From: Roseomonas populi
Lineage (GTDB): Bacteria > Pseudomonadota > Alphaproteobacteria > Acetobacterales > Acetobacteraceae
NCBI RefSeq assembly: GCF_024594815.1
Contig: NZ_JANJOU010000002.1
Span: 1-64,000 of the forward strand
Direction of reading: 5' to 3'
Length of the DNA: 64,000 bases
A program made the position numbers and the translations under genes. The notes below the pieces were generated by a model, which searched no databases, was not told the DNA's origin, and saw nothing but the letters and a program-made list of their open reading frames with translations. Shown piece after piece: positions 53,120 through 62,313 of this stretch (the stretch's first letter is position 1; each line of letters starts with the position of its first letter).

Positions 53120-53580
53120 TGCACGAGGCGAGACTGGCCGAGCTGGGGATCACCCTGCCGCCCTTGCCGAAGCCGGCCTTCGACTATGTCCCGGCCGTGA
53201 TCGACCGCGGGCTGGTCTGGGTCAGCGGGCAACTGCCGCGCGACGCGGAGGGCGCCCTGCCCGTGCTGGGCCGCCTGGGGGAGGAGGTGGAGCTGGAGGC
53301 CGGCCGGCGGGCGGCCGCGCTCTGCGCGCTGCAGGGCCTGGCGGCGCTGCGCTCCGTGACGGGATCGCTGGACGCGGTGGCGCGCGTGGTGAAGCTGACG
53401 GGCTTCGTCGCCTCCGCTCCCGGCTTCGTGGACCAGCCGCGAGTCGTCGATGCCGCTTCCGGCATCATGGGACAGGTCTTCGGCGAGGCAGGGCGGCACG
53501 CCCGCAGCGCCGTGGGCGTGGCCATGCTGCCGCGGAACGTGCCGGTGGAGATCGAGTTCGTCTTCGCCCTGCACGACTGA
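53119..53580 (+). CDS. RidA-family (YjgF/UK114) protein
   Basis: A 153-residue Rid protein. It has the conserved strand GLVWVSGQLPRD, LDAVARVVKLTGFVAS, and ARSAVGVAMLPRNVPVEIEF with the family arginine and C-terminal glutamate. Members hydrolyse reactive enamines/imines, or related unstable intermediates. In this operon it may deal with a product of the enolase-family step; that is inference. TGATG overlaps the epimerase stop. Confidence 0.92.
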   Translation: MHEARLAELGITLPPLPKPAFDYVPAVIDRGLVWVSGQLPRDAEGALPVLGRLGEEVELEAGRRAAALCALQGLAALRSVTGSLDAVARVVKLTGFVASAPGFVDQPRVVDAASGIMGQVFGEAGRHARSAVGVAMLPRNVPVEIEFVFALHD

Positions 53581-53634
53581 GAACAACGGAGAGCACCGTC
53601 CCCTACGCACGCCACCGACCGGAGGATCCTTTCC

Positions 53635-55245
53635 ATGCCGCTCTCGACACCTCGCTTGACGATTGACCGCCGTACCGCCCTCCTGGCCGGGGCGGGGCTG
53701 CTGGGGGGCGGGCTTGCCCTGCCCGCCCGCGGGCAGGATGGAGGCGCGGAGGCGGTCTACGGGCCGGACGACCCGCAGGCGCGGCGGGGCGGCACCCTCA
53801 CCGTGGCCATCGCCAACGAGCCGCCGAACCTGGACCCCTTCCACCAGGCCGGCGACGCGCGCACGGCGATCACCGTCCTGATGTACCAGGGGCTGATGTT
53901 CGAGGACGCCTCGGGGGTCGCGAAGCCCTTGCTGGCGGAATCCATGGCCGTTTCCGACGACGGCCTGACCTACACCTTCACGCTGCGCCGCGGCGTGCGC
54001 TTCCACACCGGCCGCACGATGACCTCGGCCGACGTGAAGTACAGCTACGACTACGTTCGCAACCCCGCGAACGGCAGCCCGGGCGCGCTGGATTTCGGCA
54101 CGATCGCGGAGATCGGGGCGCCAGACGACCATACGGTGGTGGTCCGCCTCTCCGAGCCGAATGCGTCCCTGCCGATGACGCTGACGAACCGCTTCGGCGG
54201 CGTGGTGCCGGTGGACACATTCGCCACGCCTCAGGCGCGGGCGCGGCTGTCCCAGCAATCGGTGGGCACCGGCCCGTTCATGCTGCAGGAGTTCCGGCCG
54301 CAGAGCCACATCCGCATGGCGCGCTTCCCGAACTACTGGCGGCAGGGGCAGCCCTATCTGGACGGCGTCCTGTTCAGCGTGCAGCCCAACGCGGCGAGCG
54401 TGCTGGTGGCGCTGCGCAGCCGGCGCGTCGATCTCGCGCTGCTGGCCCGCCCGCAGGATGCGGAACAGCTGCAGGGGCAGGCCGGCCTGAACATCACCTC
54501 CGCCTCCTCCCTGCGCCAGTGCTCGCTGGACCTGGACGGCAACCACGCGCAGCTGAAGGACCCACGCGTGCGGCAGGCCATCGCGCTCGCCGTGGATAAG
54601 GACGCGGTGATGCAGGCTTCCATCAGCGGCAAGGGCAAGGTGCTCGGCACCATCCCCGCGGCCATGCAGGAGAGCTGGGGGGCTCCCATCAGCGCGCTGC
54701 CGAACCAGAAGCCGGACATGGCCCGCGCGAAGGCCCTCCTGGCCGAGGCCGGGCTGCCGGACGGCTTCACCATGGACCTGATCAGCATCATCGGCTTTGA
54801 GTGGATGGACCCGGCCGGGGTTACCCTCGCGCAGCAGCTGGCGCCGCTGGGGATCCGCCTCAACATCCAGCGCGTGGAGCTCGGCGTGTGGCTGAACGCC
54901 TACCGCTCGCGGAACATGCGCTTCACCTTCAACGACTGGGGCACGCAGCCCGACCCGCATATCCTCTACTACCGCCACTTCCACAGCCAGCCGCGGGGCG
55001 CCGACTTCCGCAACTGGAACAACGCCGAGGGCGACCGCCTCCTCGATGCGGGAATGGCGACCGCCGATCCCGCGAGGCGGAAGGAGATCTATGTGGAGTT
55101 CCAGAAGGTCGTGGACGCGAGCGTGCCGACGGTGATGCTCTTCTCGCCCGACCTGGTGAGCGTCGCGCAGCAGCGCGTGCGGAACTACGCGCAGCATCCC
55201 ACGGGCTGGTGGTTCGGCCTCGCCAAGGCCTGGATCGCGGCGTGA
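53635..55245 (+). CDS. ABC transporter substrate-binding protein (family 5)
   Basis: A 536-residue periplasmic receptor. The Tat-like signal is DRRTALLAGAGLLGGGLALPARG. Family 5 landmarks are RRGGTLTVAIANEPPNLDPFHQAG, LAESMAVSDDGLTYTFTLRRGVRFHTG and LKDPRVRQAIALAVDKDAVM. It is the receptor of the importer encoded around it. GGAGG lies 10 bases before its ATG, and 54 bases separate it from ridA, the only real gap in the operon. Confidence 0.95.
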   Translation: MPLSTPRLTIDRRTALLAGAGLLGGGLALPARGQDGGAEAVYGPDDPQARRGGTLTVAIANEPPNLDPFHQAGDARTAITVLMYQGLMFEDASGVAKPLLAESMAVSDDGLTYTFTLRRGVRFHTGRTMTSADVKYSYDYVRNPANGSPGALDFGTIAEIGAPDDHTVVVRLSEPNASLPMTLTNRFGGVVPVDTFATPQARARLSQQSVGTGPFMLQEFRPQSHIRMARFPNYWRQGQPYLDGVLFSVQPNAASVLVALRSRRVDLALLARPQDAEQLQGQAGLNITSASSLRQCSLDLDGNHAQLKDPRVRQAIALAVDKDAVMQASISGKGKVLGTIPAAMQESWGAPISALPNQKPDMARAKALLAEAGLPDGFTMDLISIIGFEWMDPAGVTLAQQLAPLGIRLNIQRVELGVWLNAYRSRNMRFTFNDWGTQPDPHILYYRHFHSQPRGADFRNWNNAEGDRLLDAGMATADPARRKEIYVEFQKVVDASVPTVMLFSPDLVSVAQQRVRNYAQHPTGWWFGLAKAWIAA

Positions 55246-55258
55246 GGGCGCACTGCCG

Positions 55259-56206
55259 ATGATCGAGGCCCTGCTGCGTCGGCTCGGAGCCGCGCTGGTC
55301 ACGCTCGTGCTGGCCACGGGGGTGGTCTTCCTCGTGATCCGCGCCGTGCCGGGCGACATCATCGGCGAGATGCTGGGGCAGAGCGCCGGCGACCCGGCCT
55401 CGGAGGCGGCGTTGCGCGCTTTCTTCGGCCTGGATCGCCCGCTGGTCACGCAGTACCTGACCTGGGCGGGAGACGTGCTGCGGGGCGATCTCGGCACCTC
55501 CATGCGGCAGGGCCTGCCCGTGCTCGGCATCGTGCTGGACGCCTTCCTGGTGACGCTGGAGATCGGGCTGGCAACGCTGCTCGTCTCGATCCTCGTCGGC
55601 GTGCCGCTCGGGCTCGCCGCCGGGGTGCGGCCGGGTGGGGTGGCCGACATGATGGTGGAGGGCTTCACGCTCCTCGGCCTCTCCGCGCCGGTCTTCTGGA
55701 CCGGCATGGTCCTCCTGATCCTCGCGGATTCCTGGCTCGGCTGGTCTCCGCCGCTCATCTACACGCCGCCCAGCGTCTCGCTTGCGGATAACCTCGAGGG
55801 GATCGCGTTGCCGGTCCTGGCGCTCGGGTTCTTGCAGGCGGCCGCCTACGCGCAGTTCACGCGGCAGCAGAGCGCGGCGCTGATGCGCCAGGACTTCGTC
55901 CGGGCCGCGCGGGCGCGGGGGCTGCCGGCGCGGGTGGTTTACGGCCGGCACCTGCTGCGCAACATCGCCATTCCTCTCGTCACCTATGCCGGGCTCATTC
56001 TCGTTCAGATCCTCGGCGGCGTGGTGGTGGTGGAGACGCTGTTCGGCATTCCCGGGCTCGGGCGCACCCTGCTGGCCGCGATCCAGGGCCGCGACTACCC
56101 GGTCCTGCAGGGCGCGCTCCTGCTCACGGTCGTCGTCGCGCTCCTGGTCAATCTGGTGATCGACCTGACCTACGCCCTCATCGATCCCCGGGTGAGGGGC
56201 GCGTGA
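55259..56206 (+). CDS. ABC transporter permease (DppB type)
   Basis: A 315-residue inner-membrane protein with six hydrophobic segments. The first is ALVTLVLATGVVFLVIRAVPGD, typical of DppB. The EAA loop is DFVRAARARGLPARVVYGRHLLRN. It forms the channel with the next protein. It starts 13 bases after the receptor gene; the dppC-type gene overlaps its stop by 4 bases. Confidence 0.95.
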   Translation: MIEALLRRLGAALVTLVLATGVVFLVIRAVPGDIIGEMLGQSAGDPASEAALRAFFGLDRPLVTQYLTWAGDVLRGDLGTSMRQGLPVLGIVLDAFLVTLEIGLATLLVSILVGVPLGLAAGVRPGGVADMMVEGFTLLGLSAPVFWTGMVLLILADSWLGWSPPLIYTPPSVSLADNLEGIALPVLALGFLQAAAYAQFTRQQSAALMRQDFVRAARARGLPARVVYGRHLLRNIAIPLVTYAGLILVQILGGVVVVETLFGIPGLGRTLLAAIQGRDYPVLQGALLLTVVVALLVNLVIDLTYALIDPRVRGA

Positions 56207-57000
56207 TGCGGCGCGTCCGGATCGAGCTGGCCATCGGGCTGGCCCTCTGCGCGCTCTTCCTCCTGATCAGCCTCGCGCCGGCCCTCTTCGCCGGCCCGTC
56301 CGACGCCGTCTCCGTCGCGCGGCGCCTGGAGGCGCCCTCGGCGGAGTTCTGGTTCGGGACGGACGAAACGGGGCGCGACGTCTATGCGCGCGTCATCCAC
56401 GGCGCGGGTACCACGCTCGGCATCGTCGGCGTCGCGATCGGGCTCGCAGGGCTCATTGGCGGAGGCCTGGGCGTGTTGGCTGGCTTCGCCGGCAGATGGG
56501 CCGACCTGGCGCTCTCCCGCATGGCCGACGCGCTGCTAGCCTTTCCGCCGATCATTCTCGGCGTCATTCTCGCGAGCACGCTGGGCAGCGGGGCCGGTAA
56601 TCTCGTGCTGGCGCTAGCTATCATCTACGTGCCGGTCTTCTACCGTGTTGCGCGCGCGGCAGCCCTGATGGAGAGCAACCGGGCCTATGTCGAGGCCGCG
56701 CGCGCCCTCGGCTACGGGGAGGCGGCCATCCTCCTGCGCCACGTGCTCCGCAATGTGGCGCCGGTCGTGGCGCTACAGTGCGTGATCCTCTTCCCGCTGG
56801 CCCTGCAGATCCAGGCCGCGCTCGGGTTCCTCGGCCTAGGGGTGCCCCCTCCGACGCCGGACTGGGGCGCGAGCCTGCAGGAGAGCCGGAATTACCTGAC
56901 CGCCGCACCTTGGCTGGCGTTGTTCCCCGGCGCGGCATTGTTGCTGGCGGCTGTTGCCGCATCGCTTCTCGGGCGGGCCCTGCAAGCAAGGCACACCTGA
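56203..57000 (+). CDS. ABC transporter permease (DppC type)
   Basis: A 265-residue inner-membrane protein. It has an N-terminal anchor, then FGTDETGRDVYARVIHGAGTTL (DppC signature), and the EAA loop YVEAARALGYGEAAILLRHVLRN. About six hydrophobic segments complete it. It is the last gene of the GntR-led operon, so ATPases, receptor and both permeases are all present. Confidence 0.95.
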   Translation: MMRRVRIELAIGLALCALFLLISLAPALFAGPSDAVSVARRLEAPSAEFWFGTDETGRDVYARVIHGAGTTLGIVGVAIGLAGLIGGGLGVLAGFAGRWADLALSRMADALLAFPPIILGVILASTLGSGAGNLVLALAIIYVPVFYRVARAAALMESNRAYVEAARALGYGEAAILLRHVLRNVAPVVALQCVILFPLALQIQAALGFLGLGVPPPTPDWGASLQESRNYLTAAPWLALFPGAALLLAAVAASLLGRALQARHT

Positions 57001-57070
57001 GATCAGACGACAGTTCTCAAGGCCGATGCGGGCAGACAGCGGTGCAGGTGTCGGCGGTCAACATCATCGG

Positions 57071-57808
57071 TCAGGAGGATGGCTGCTTCGTCCCATACTC
57101 CTCCGCAAGCAGCCGCTCGCCGAGCGTTGCGGTCTGGATTCCCATCAGGGTCGTCAATTTAAGTACCGCGACGATCTCCGCCGCCGAGGCACCGTAACTC
57201 AGGGCGCTGCGGATGTGCACGCGCAGGCCCGGCTCGAACAGATGGGTCGTGGCGCAGTCGATGGCGATGTAGACGAATTCGCGCTCCTTCGGCGCCAGCG
57301 TTCCGCTCGTCCAGGGGTGCGAGGAGAAGCGCGTATAGGCCTCGAAGTAGCGCGTATCCAGGCGAAGCAGCGCCTCCCATCGGTCGCTCCATCGGCCCCG
57401 GCCGGCGGTAAAGTCCGCCTTGATCCGCGCCTGCTCCTCGGTGAGCGGGGCGGCGCGGTCGAAGGCCTGGCCTGCGGCCGCCAGTTCGTCCAGCAGCGCG
57501 GGGACGCCGATGGAGAGTGCGTGGATGCCGAGGACGGAGGTAAGCTGCAGAACCTCGCGTAGCTCGGCCGCGGCGGCGCCGTGGGTGCGGGCATCCCGGA
57601 TCGCGGCCCGGAGCGCCGCCTCGTTCAGATGCGTCACCGCCCCGTTGACGGCGACGAGAAGAAGGGCCTGCAGCCGGCGCGGCAGGACGCCGTCCGCCGA
57701 GGCGTCGGCGAGGCCCTCGAAGGCCTGCGCGAAGGCGGGGTCTGCCCGCAGCGCCTCGATCTCGGCGTCGAGGCCGCTCATTCGCTGATGTCGTGCAGTC
57801 GTGCTCAT
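57071..57808 (-). CDS. Carboxymuconolactone decarboxylase (CMD/AhpD-like) family protein
   Basis: A 245-residue protein of two CMD repeats. The first is about 45-115 (LQALLLVAVNGAVTHLNEAALRAAIRDARTHGAAAAELREVL), the second about 165-235 (REFVYIAIDCATTHLFEPGLRVHIRSALSYGASAAEIVAVL). Neither repeat has the CxxC of AhpD peroxidases. It starts at ATG 57808, overlapping the receptor stop as ATGA; the longer open frame is antiframe. It probably acts on an imported lactone or acid, but no reaction can be assigned. Confidence 0.88.
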   Translation of the reverse strand: MSTTARHQRMSGLDAEIEALRADPAFAQAFEGLADASADGVLPRRLQALLLVAVNGAVTHLNEAALRAAIRDARTHGAAAAELREVLQLTSVLGIHALSIGVPALLDELAAAGQAFDRAAPLTEEQARIKADFTAGRGRWSDRWEALLRLDTRYFEAYTRFSSHPWTSGTLAPKEREFVYIAIDCATTHLFEPGLRVHIRSALSYGASAAEIVAVLKLTTLMGIQTATLGERLLAEEYGTKQPSS

Positions 57809-58800
57809 TCGATCCGGATCCCCGCGGCCTGGATGACGCTCTTCCAACGGGCCGCCTCGCCGCGGATCACGCCGGCCAGCTCCTCCGGCGTGCCGCCCAT
57901 CGGCTCGAAGCCCAGCTCCTCGAACTTCCGTCGGAAGCCTTCCTCCCTGAGGATCGTGTTCATCGCGGCGTTGACACGGTCCACTATCGGGCGCGGCAGG
58001 TTCGCGGGGCCGGAAATGTAGTTGAATGGCGCGGCGTCGAAGCCGGGCAGGGTCTCCGCCACGGCAGGCGTATCGGGCAGCCCGGCGTAGCGCCGCGGCG
58101 TCGTCACCGCGAGCAGACGCAGGCGCCCCTCGCGGATATGCGGCAGCAGGGCGGGAAGCCCGTCGAGCGCCATCTGCACGTCGCCCGAGAGCAGCGCCTG
58201 CACGCCCGGGCCCGTGCCGCGGAAGGGGACATGCACGACCTCCACCTTCGCCATGTAGCGCAGCAGCTCTCCCGCCAGATGCGAGGTGGAGCCGGCGCCG
58301 GAGCTGCCGAAGAACAGGGTACCCGGCCGCTTGCGCGCGAGATCGATCAGTTCGGCCACCGTCTTCGCGGGCACGGAAGGGTGCACCACCAGCAGGTTCG
58401 GCGTGCGCATCACGTTGACGATCGGCGTGAAGGCCTGATCGGGGTCGTAGGGCAGGGAGGGCATCATGAAGGGATTGGTCGTCTGCACGCCGGGCGTGCC
58501 CAGCAGCAGCGTGTAGCCATCCGGCGCCGCCTGCGCGACGGCGGCGGCACCGACCGTGCTGCCGCCGCCCGGCCGGTTCTCCACCACCACCGTCTGCCCG
58601 AGGGCGGGGCCGAGCGCGCTGCCGATCAGCCGCCCCAGCAGGTCGGAGGTGCCGCCGGCGGCGAAGGGAACGATGAGGCGCAGGGGCCGCGCCGGCCAGG
58701 CCTGCGCGCGCGCCGCGCGGATGGCCTCCGGCGCCGCCAAGGGGCCGAGCACGGCGCCGAGCAGGATTCGGCGCCTCAAGGCGCCGATGCGGAGGACCAT
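57805..58800 (-). CDS. TctC/Bug-family solute receptor coupled to a CMD protein
   Basis: A 331-residue periplasmic receptor starting MVLRIGALRRRILLGAVLG (Tat-like signal). Bug motifs are LRLIVPFAAGGTSDLLGR, VVENRPGGGSTVGAAAV, VVHVPFRGTGPGVQALL and YAGLPDTPAVAETLPGFD. It is translationally coupled to the CMD gene. It is divergent from the enoyl-CoA hydratase gene, with a TetR-like palindrome between. Confidence 0.93.
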   Translation of the reverse strand: MVLRIGALRRRILLGAVLGPLAAPEAIRAARAQAWPARPLRLIVPFAAGGTSDLLGRLIGSALGPALGQTVVVENRPGGGSTVGAAAVAQAAPDGYTLLLGTPGVQTTNPFMMPSLPYDPDQAFTPIVNVMRTPNLLVVHPSVPAKTVAELIDLARKRPGTLFFGSSGAGSTSHLAGELLRYMAKVEVVHVPFRGTGPGVQALLSGDVQMALDGLPALLPHIREGRLRLLAVTTPRRYAGLPDTPAVAETLPGFDAAPFNYISGPANLPRPIVDRVNAAMNTILREEGFRRKFEELGFEPMGGTPEELAGVIRGEAARWKSVIQAAGIRIE

Positions 58801-58919
58801 GCGCGTCCCCTCCCTTGATGCGGGCCCTTGTGCGGGCGTTACCGCGACGTTTCGGGGTGCCGCCGGATTTCCCGGCCCCGGGCCTTTCGCAAGGCGGCAT
58901 CCCCAGGCAGTATTGGGCC

Positions 58920-58935
58920 TACCGATCGTTCGGTC
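58920..58935. promoter_or_regulatory. Candidate TetR-family operator, copy 1
   Basis: TACCGATCGTTCGGTC contains the dyad ACCGA-N4-TCGGT. It lies 41 bases before the hydratase start and 120 bases before the receptor start on the other strand. A near-identical site is at 62138-62153. No TetR gene is in the window, so the regulator is inferred. Confidence 0.55.
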
Positions 58936-58975
58936 AACAAGGGCCGCCGTGCCCGCGGAAACGGACCAGGAGCCT

Positions 58976-59752
58976 ATGCAGGATCTCCGCACCATCAAGC
59001 TGGACGTGCAGGACGGCATCGCCCGCATCACCATGGCCAACCCGCCCGTGAATGCGATGAGCCGCGCGATGAGCGACGAGCTGACCGCGGCCTTCGACTG
59101 GATCAGCGACACGCCGGAGGTGCGCGTGGCCGTGCTGGCCGCGGAAGGCCGTGTCTTCTGCGCGGGCGCGGACCTGAAGGCGCGGGCGGAGAAGCCGATG
59201 GGGCCGGGCGACCTGCCGGCCCATTCCCGCCGCACGCGGGAGTGCTTCCATGCCGCGCGGGAATGCGCCAAGCCCGTGATCGCCGCGGTGCAGGGGCCGG
59301 CGCTCGGCGCAGGGCTCGCCCTCATGGCCTCCTGCGATATCCTCTACGCCGGGGAGGCGGCCGTGGTGGGGCTGCCGGAGATCGATGTGGGCCTGCTCGG
59401 CGGCGGGCGGCACGCCATGCAGCTCTTCGGCCATTCGCGCACGCGGCGCATGATGCTGACGGGCTGGCGCGTGCCGGCGGCGGAGCTGTACCGCCTCGGC
59501 GTCGTCGAGGCCTGCCTGCCGACGGAAGAGCTGCTGCCCGCGGTGATGGAGGTGGCGCGGAGCATCGCCGCGAAGAGCCCGCTCGCCTCCCGCATGGCAA
59601 AGCACGCGCTGAACACGATCGAGGGGATGAGCCTGCGCGACGGCTACCGCTACGAGCAGGACATGACGGCCGCGATCTCCCTGACGGAGGACGCGCGCGA
59701 GGCACAGCGTGCCTTCGCCGAGAAGCGCCCTCCCGTCTTCCAGGGCCGCTGA
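58976..59752 (+). CDS. Enoyl-CoA hydratase/isomerase
   Basis: A 258-residue crotonase. It has RVFCAGADLKARAE and VIAAVQGPALGAGLALMASCDILYAGE (oxyanion hole), and LPEIDVGLLGGGRHAMQLFG. ATG 58976 is preceded by CAGGAG. It is the first gene of a pair with a CoA-transferase 35 bases downstream. It likely hydrates or rearranges an enoyl-CoA made after activation by that enzyme. Confidence 0.93.
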   Translation: MQDLRTIKLDVQDGIARITMANPPVNAMSRAMSDELTAAFDWISDTPEVRVAVLAAEGRVFCAGADLKARAEKPMGPGDLPAHSRRTRECFHAARECAKPVIAAVQGPALGAGLALMASCDILYAGEAAVVGLPEIDVGLLGGGRHAMQLFGHSRTRRMMLTGWRVPAAELYRLGVVEACLPTEELLPAVMEVARSIAAKSPLASRMAKHALNTIEGMSLRDGYRYEQDMTAAISLTEDAREAQRAFAEKRPPVFQGR

Positions 59753-59787
59753 GGCCGCACCGCAACCGAAGCCAGCGCAGGAACGCC

Positions 59788-60969
59788 ATGCCCGGTCCCC
59801 TCTCGCACATCCGCGTGCTCGACCTCAGCCGCATCCTCGCCGGCCCCTGGGCGGGCCAGCTCCTGGCCGATCTCGGCGCGGACGTCATCAAGATCGAGCG
59901 CCCGGAGGTGGGCGACGATTCCCGTTCCTGGGGCCCGCCCTTCCTGGAGGACCGGGAGGGCCGGAGGACGGGCGAGAGCGGCTACTTCCTCACCGTCAAC
60001 CGCGGCAAGCGCTCCTGCACCGTGGACCTGACGCAGCCGGAGGGGCAGGCGGTCATCCGCGCTCTGGCGGCGCGATCGGACGTGCTGCTGGAGAACTACA
60101 AGGTCGGCAACCTCGCCCGCTTCGGGCTGAGCTACGAGGACCTGAAGCCGCTCGCGCCGCAACTCGTCTACTGCTCCGTCACCGGCTTCGGGCAGGACGG
60201 GCCGCGGGCGCAGGACGCCGCCTACGACTTCGCCATCCAGGCCATGGGCGGCCTGATGTCCGTCACCGGGGAGCGGGACGATCTGCCGGGCGGCGGGCCG
60301 CAGAAGGTGGGCGTGCCGATCATCGATCTCGTCACCGGTCTCTACGCCGCCGTTGCCGTGCTGGCCGGCCTCGCCGACCGTGAGAGGACGGGGGAGGGCG
60401 ACTACATCGACCTCTCCATGCTCGACGTCGCCACCGCGCTGCTGGCCAACCAGGGCATGAACCATCTGCTGACCGGCCGCACGCCGCAGCGCGCCGGCAA
60501 CAAGCACCCCAACATCCAGCCGCAGGACGTGTTCCGCTGCGCCGACGGCCACGTGGCCCTCGCCGTAGGCAATGACGGGCAATTCGCGAAGCTCTGCGAC
60601 GTGCTGGGCCGGCCGGAGCTGGGCACCGACCCGCGCTTCCTCCGCAACAGCGACCGCCTGGCCCATCTGGAGGAGCTGCTGATCACCCTCCGCGCCCTGT
60701 TCCTGGAGCGCGGCGCGCAGGAACTGGCGGACGCGCTGGCCCGCGCCGGCGTGCCCTGCCGGCCGATCAACACCGTGCCCCAGGTGCTGGCCGACCCGCA
60801 GGTGCAGCACCGCGGCATGCTGCGCCACCTGCCGCACCCCCTCTCCGGCACCGTGCCGCAGATCGTCAGCCCGCTGCGCTTCCGCCGCGCGGCGCTGGAG
60901 TACGAGCGGGCGCCGCCGACGCTGGGGCAGCACACGGAGGAGGTGCTTCGGGAATTGGGAATGGCGTGA
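59788..60969 (+). CDS. Class III CoA-transferase (CaiB/BaiF family)
   Basis: A 393-residue CoA-transferase. It has IRVLDLSRILAGPWAGQLLADLG and VIKIERPEVGDDSRSWGPPF, the typical tight family start. VLLENYKVGNLARFGLSYEDL follows, and the catalytic aspartate is in AAYDFAIQAMGGLM. ATG 59788 follows CAGGAACG. It activates an acid to its CoA ester for the hydratase and the downstream acyl-CoA dehydrogenases. Confidence 0.95.
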   Translation: MPGPLSHIRVLDLSRILAGPWAGQLLADLGADVIKIERPEVGDDSRSWGPPFLEDREGRRTGESGYFLTVNRGKRSCTVDLTQPEGQAVIRALAARSDVLLENYKVGNLARFGLSYEDLKPLAPQLVYCSVTGFGQDGPRAQDAAYDFAIQAMGGLMSVTGERDDLPGGGPQKVGVPIIDLVTGLYAAVAVLAGLADRERTGEGDYIDLSMLDVATALLANQGMNHLLTGRTPQRAGNKHPNIQPQDVFRCADGHVALAVGNDGQFAKLCDVLGRPELGTDPRFLRNSDRLAHLEELLITLRALFLERGAQELADALARAGVPCRPINTVPQVLADPQVQHRGMLRHLPHPLSGTVPQIVSPLRFRRAALEYERAPPTLGQHTEEVLRELGMA

Positions 60970-61055
60970 CGCCGCCGTCTCGGCTCATCGACCCGAGGCG
61001 CACGTCAGCAAAGTGATTCCAGCTCGAAGAAATAGATGATGGGGGTTTCCGAAGA

Positions 61056-61077
61056 GGGGAAGAATTCCTTCTTCCCC
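61056..61077. terminator. Stem-loop between convergent genes
   Basis: GGGGAAGAA (61056-61064) pairs perfectly with TTCTTCCCC (61069-61077) around the loop TTCC. It lies between the CoA-transferase stop (60969) and the convergent receptor stop (61093). Only ATTT follows on the plus strand, so the U-tract is weak; it may work in both directions. Confidence 0.5.
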
Positions 61078-61092
61078 ATTTGGAGACGCCCG

Positions 61093-62067
61093 CTACTCCA
61101 ACCGGATATTCGCGCTCCGCACCACGCGGCCGAGCCGGTCCGTTTCCTCCGCCATGAAGCGCCGGAAATCCTCTGCCGATCCGGGAAGGGGCCGCAGGGA
61201 CAATCCTTCGCACCAGGCCGCGAAGTCCGGGGCGCCGACGATGCGGTTGAGCCCGGCGTTCAACTCGTCCCGCCGCGCGGCTGGCACCTGGCCCGCGGCG
61301 ACAAGGCCGAACCAGGTGGAGAAACGGAAGTCGAGCCCTGCCTCGGCCATGGTGGGGACGCTCGGAAACTGTGGCAGGCGCTTGTCGCTGGCCACGCCGA
61401 AAGCGCGGATCTGCCCGGATTGCAGGTTGGGCGTGGCGGTAGCGGCGGGGTCGAAGTAGCCGTCCACCACGCCCGTCAGCAGGTCCGGCGCCACCTGGGC
61501 GGTGCCGCGATAGGGGACGTGGACGATGTTCACCCCAGCCTGCAGCTTGAAGAGTTCCAGCGCCAGGTGGGAGGGGCTGCCGTTGCCAACCGAGGCGAAG
61601 TTCAGCCGGCCGGGATTCGCCTTTGCGTAGGCGATCAACTCGGCGAGGTTTCGCGCCGCCATCCCCGGGGTGACGCAGAGGGTGAGGGGGGAATCCGCCA
61701 CCGCGCCGACGGGGGTGAAGTCCTTCACGGGGTCGTAGGGCAGGCTGGCATAGAGGCTGGCATTGGCCGCGTGCGGGCCGAGATAGGTCATGTAGAGCGT
61801 GTTGCCGTCGGCGGGCACGCCGCGGAGCGAGAGGATGGCGGGGATGCCGGCCGCGCCCGGGCGGTTGTCCACGATCACGGGGACGCCAAGGTTGCGCGAC
61901 ATCCCGTCCGCGACACGGCGCGCGAGGAGGTCCGTCAGCCCGCCGGCGGTGAAAGGCACGACGATGCGGAGCGGCGCGCCGGGCTGCGCGCGGGCGGCGC
62001 GCGCGAGGAGCGGGGCGGCGGCGCCGGCGAGGAACAGGCGGCGCGCGATCTTCGTGGGTTGTGACAT
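61093..62067 (-). CDS. TctC/Bug-family solute receptor
   Basis: A 324-residue periplasmic receptor, MSQPTKIARRLFLAGAAAPLLARAARAQ signal (Tat-like). Bug motifs are LRIVVPFTAGGLTDLLAR, IVDNRPGAAGIPAILSL, IVHVPYRGTAQVAPDLL and QFPSVPTMAEAGLDFRF. It is divergent from the acyl-CoA dehydrogenase genes, with a TetR-like site 71 bases upstream. It probably supplies the substrate of that pathway. Confidence 0.93.
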   Translation of the reverse strand: MSQPTKIARRLFLAGAAAPLLARAARAQPGAPLRIVVPFTAGGLTDLLARRVADGMSRNLGVPVIVDNRPGAAGIPAILSLRGVPADGNTLYMTYLGPHAANASLYASLPYDPVKDFTPVGAVADSPLTLCVTPGMAARNLAELIAYAKANPGRLNFASVGNGSPSHLALELFKLQAGVNIVHVPYRGTAQVAPDLLTGVVDGYFDPAATATPNLQSGQIRAFGVASDKRLPQFPSVPTMAEAGLDFRFSTWFGLVAAGQVPAARRDELNAGLNRIVGAPDFAAWCEGLSLRPLPGSAEDFRRFMAEETDRLGRVVRSANIRLE

Positions 62068-62137
62068 GGCTGGCTTTCCTCCCGGGTGCTGTTCCCGCGC
62101 GCGGTGTTCTGGGATCGATCGGGTCGCTTGACCTTCC

Positions 62138-62153
62138 TACCGACCGTTCGGTA
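62138..62153. promoter_or_regulatory. Candidate TetR-family operator, copy 2
   Basis: TACCGACCGTTCGGTA is a 16-base palindrome with one mismatched pair. It differs from the site at 58920 only at one internal base and the last base. It lies between the divergent receptor (start 62067) and acyl-CoA dehydrogenase (start 62314) genes. Confidence 0.6.
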
Positions 62154-62313
62154 AGAAATCTGCACCGGCCGGGCGGCGTTGCGCAAGACGTGTCGCCGGG
62201 AAGGATAGAAGGCGCCCCGGCACGGCCGGCGGCGCGAAGGATCAGGGAATACCGGATGCCCCGTCACCTCCCGCGAACCGGGCCGCTCTGCCCGCAGCCG
62301 AGGGCCTGAACCG

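Noticed and set aside
52759-55758. 999-residue minus-strand open frame
   Set aside because: Antisense to the epimerase, RidA, ABC receptor and permease genes, which are all intact; no recognisable domain.
57809-58900. N-terminal extension of the CMD-family frame to 609 residues
   Set aside because: The extra sequence is a shifted reading of the TctC gene; the real start overlaps the TctC stop at 57808.
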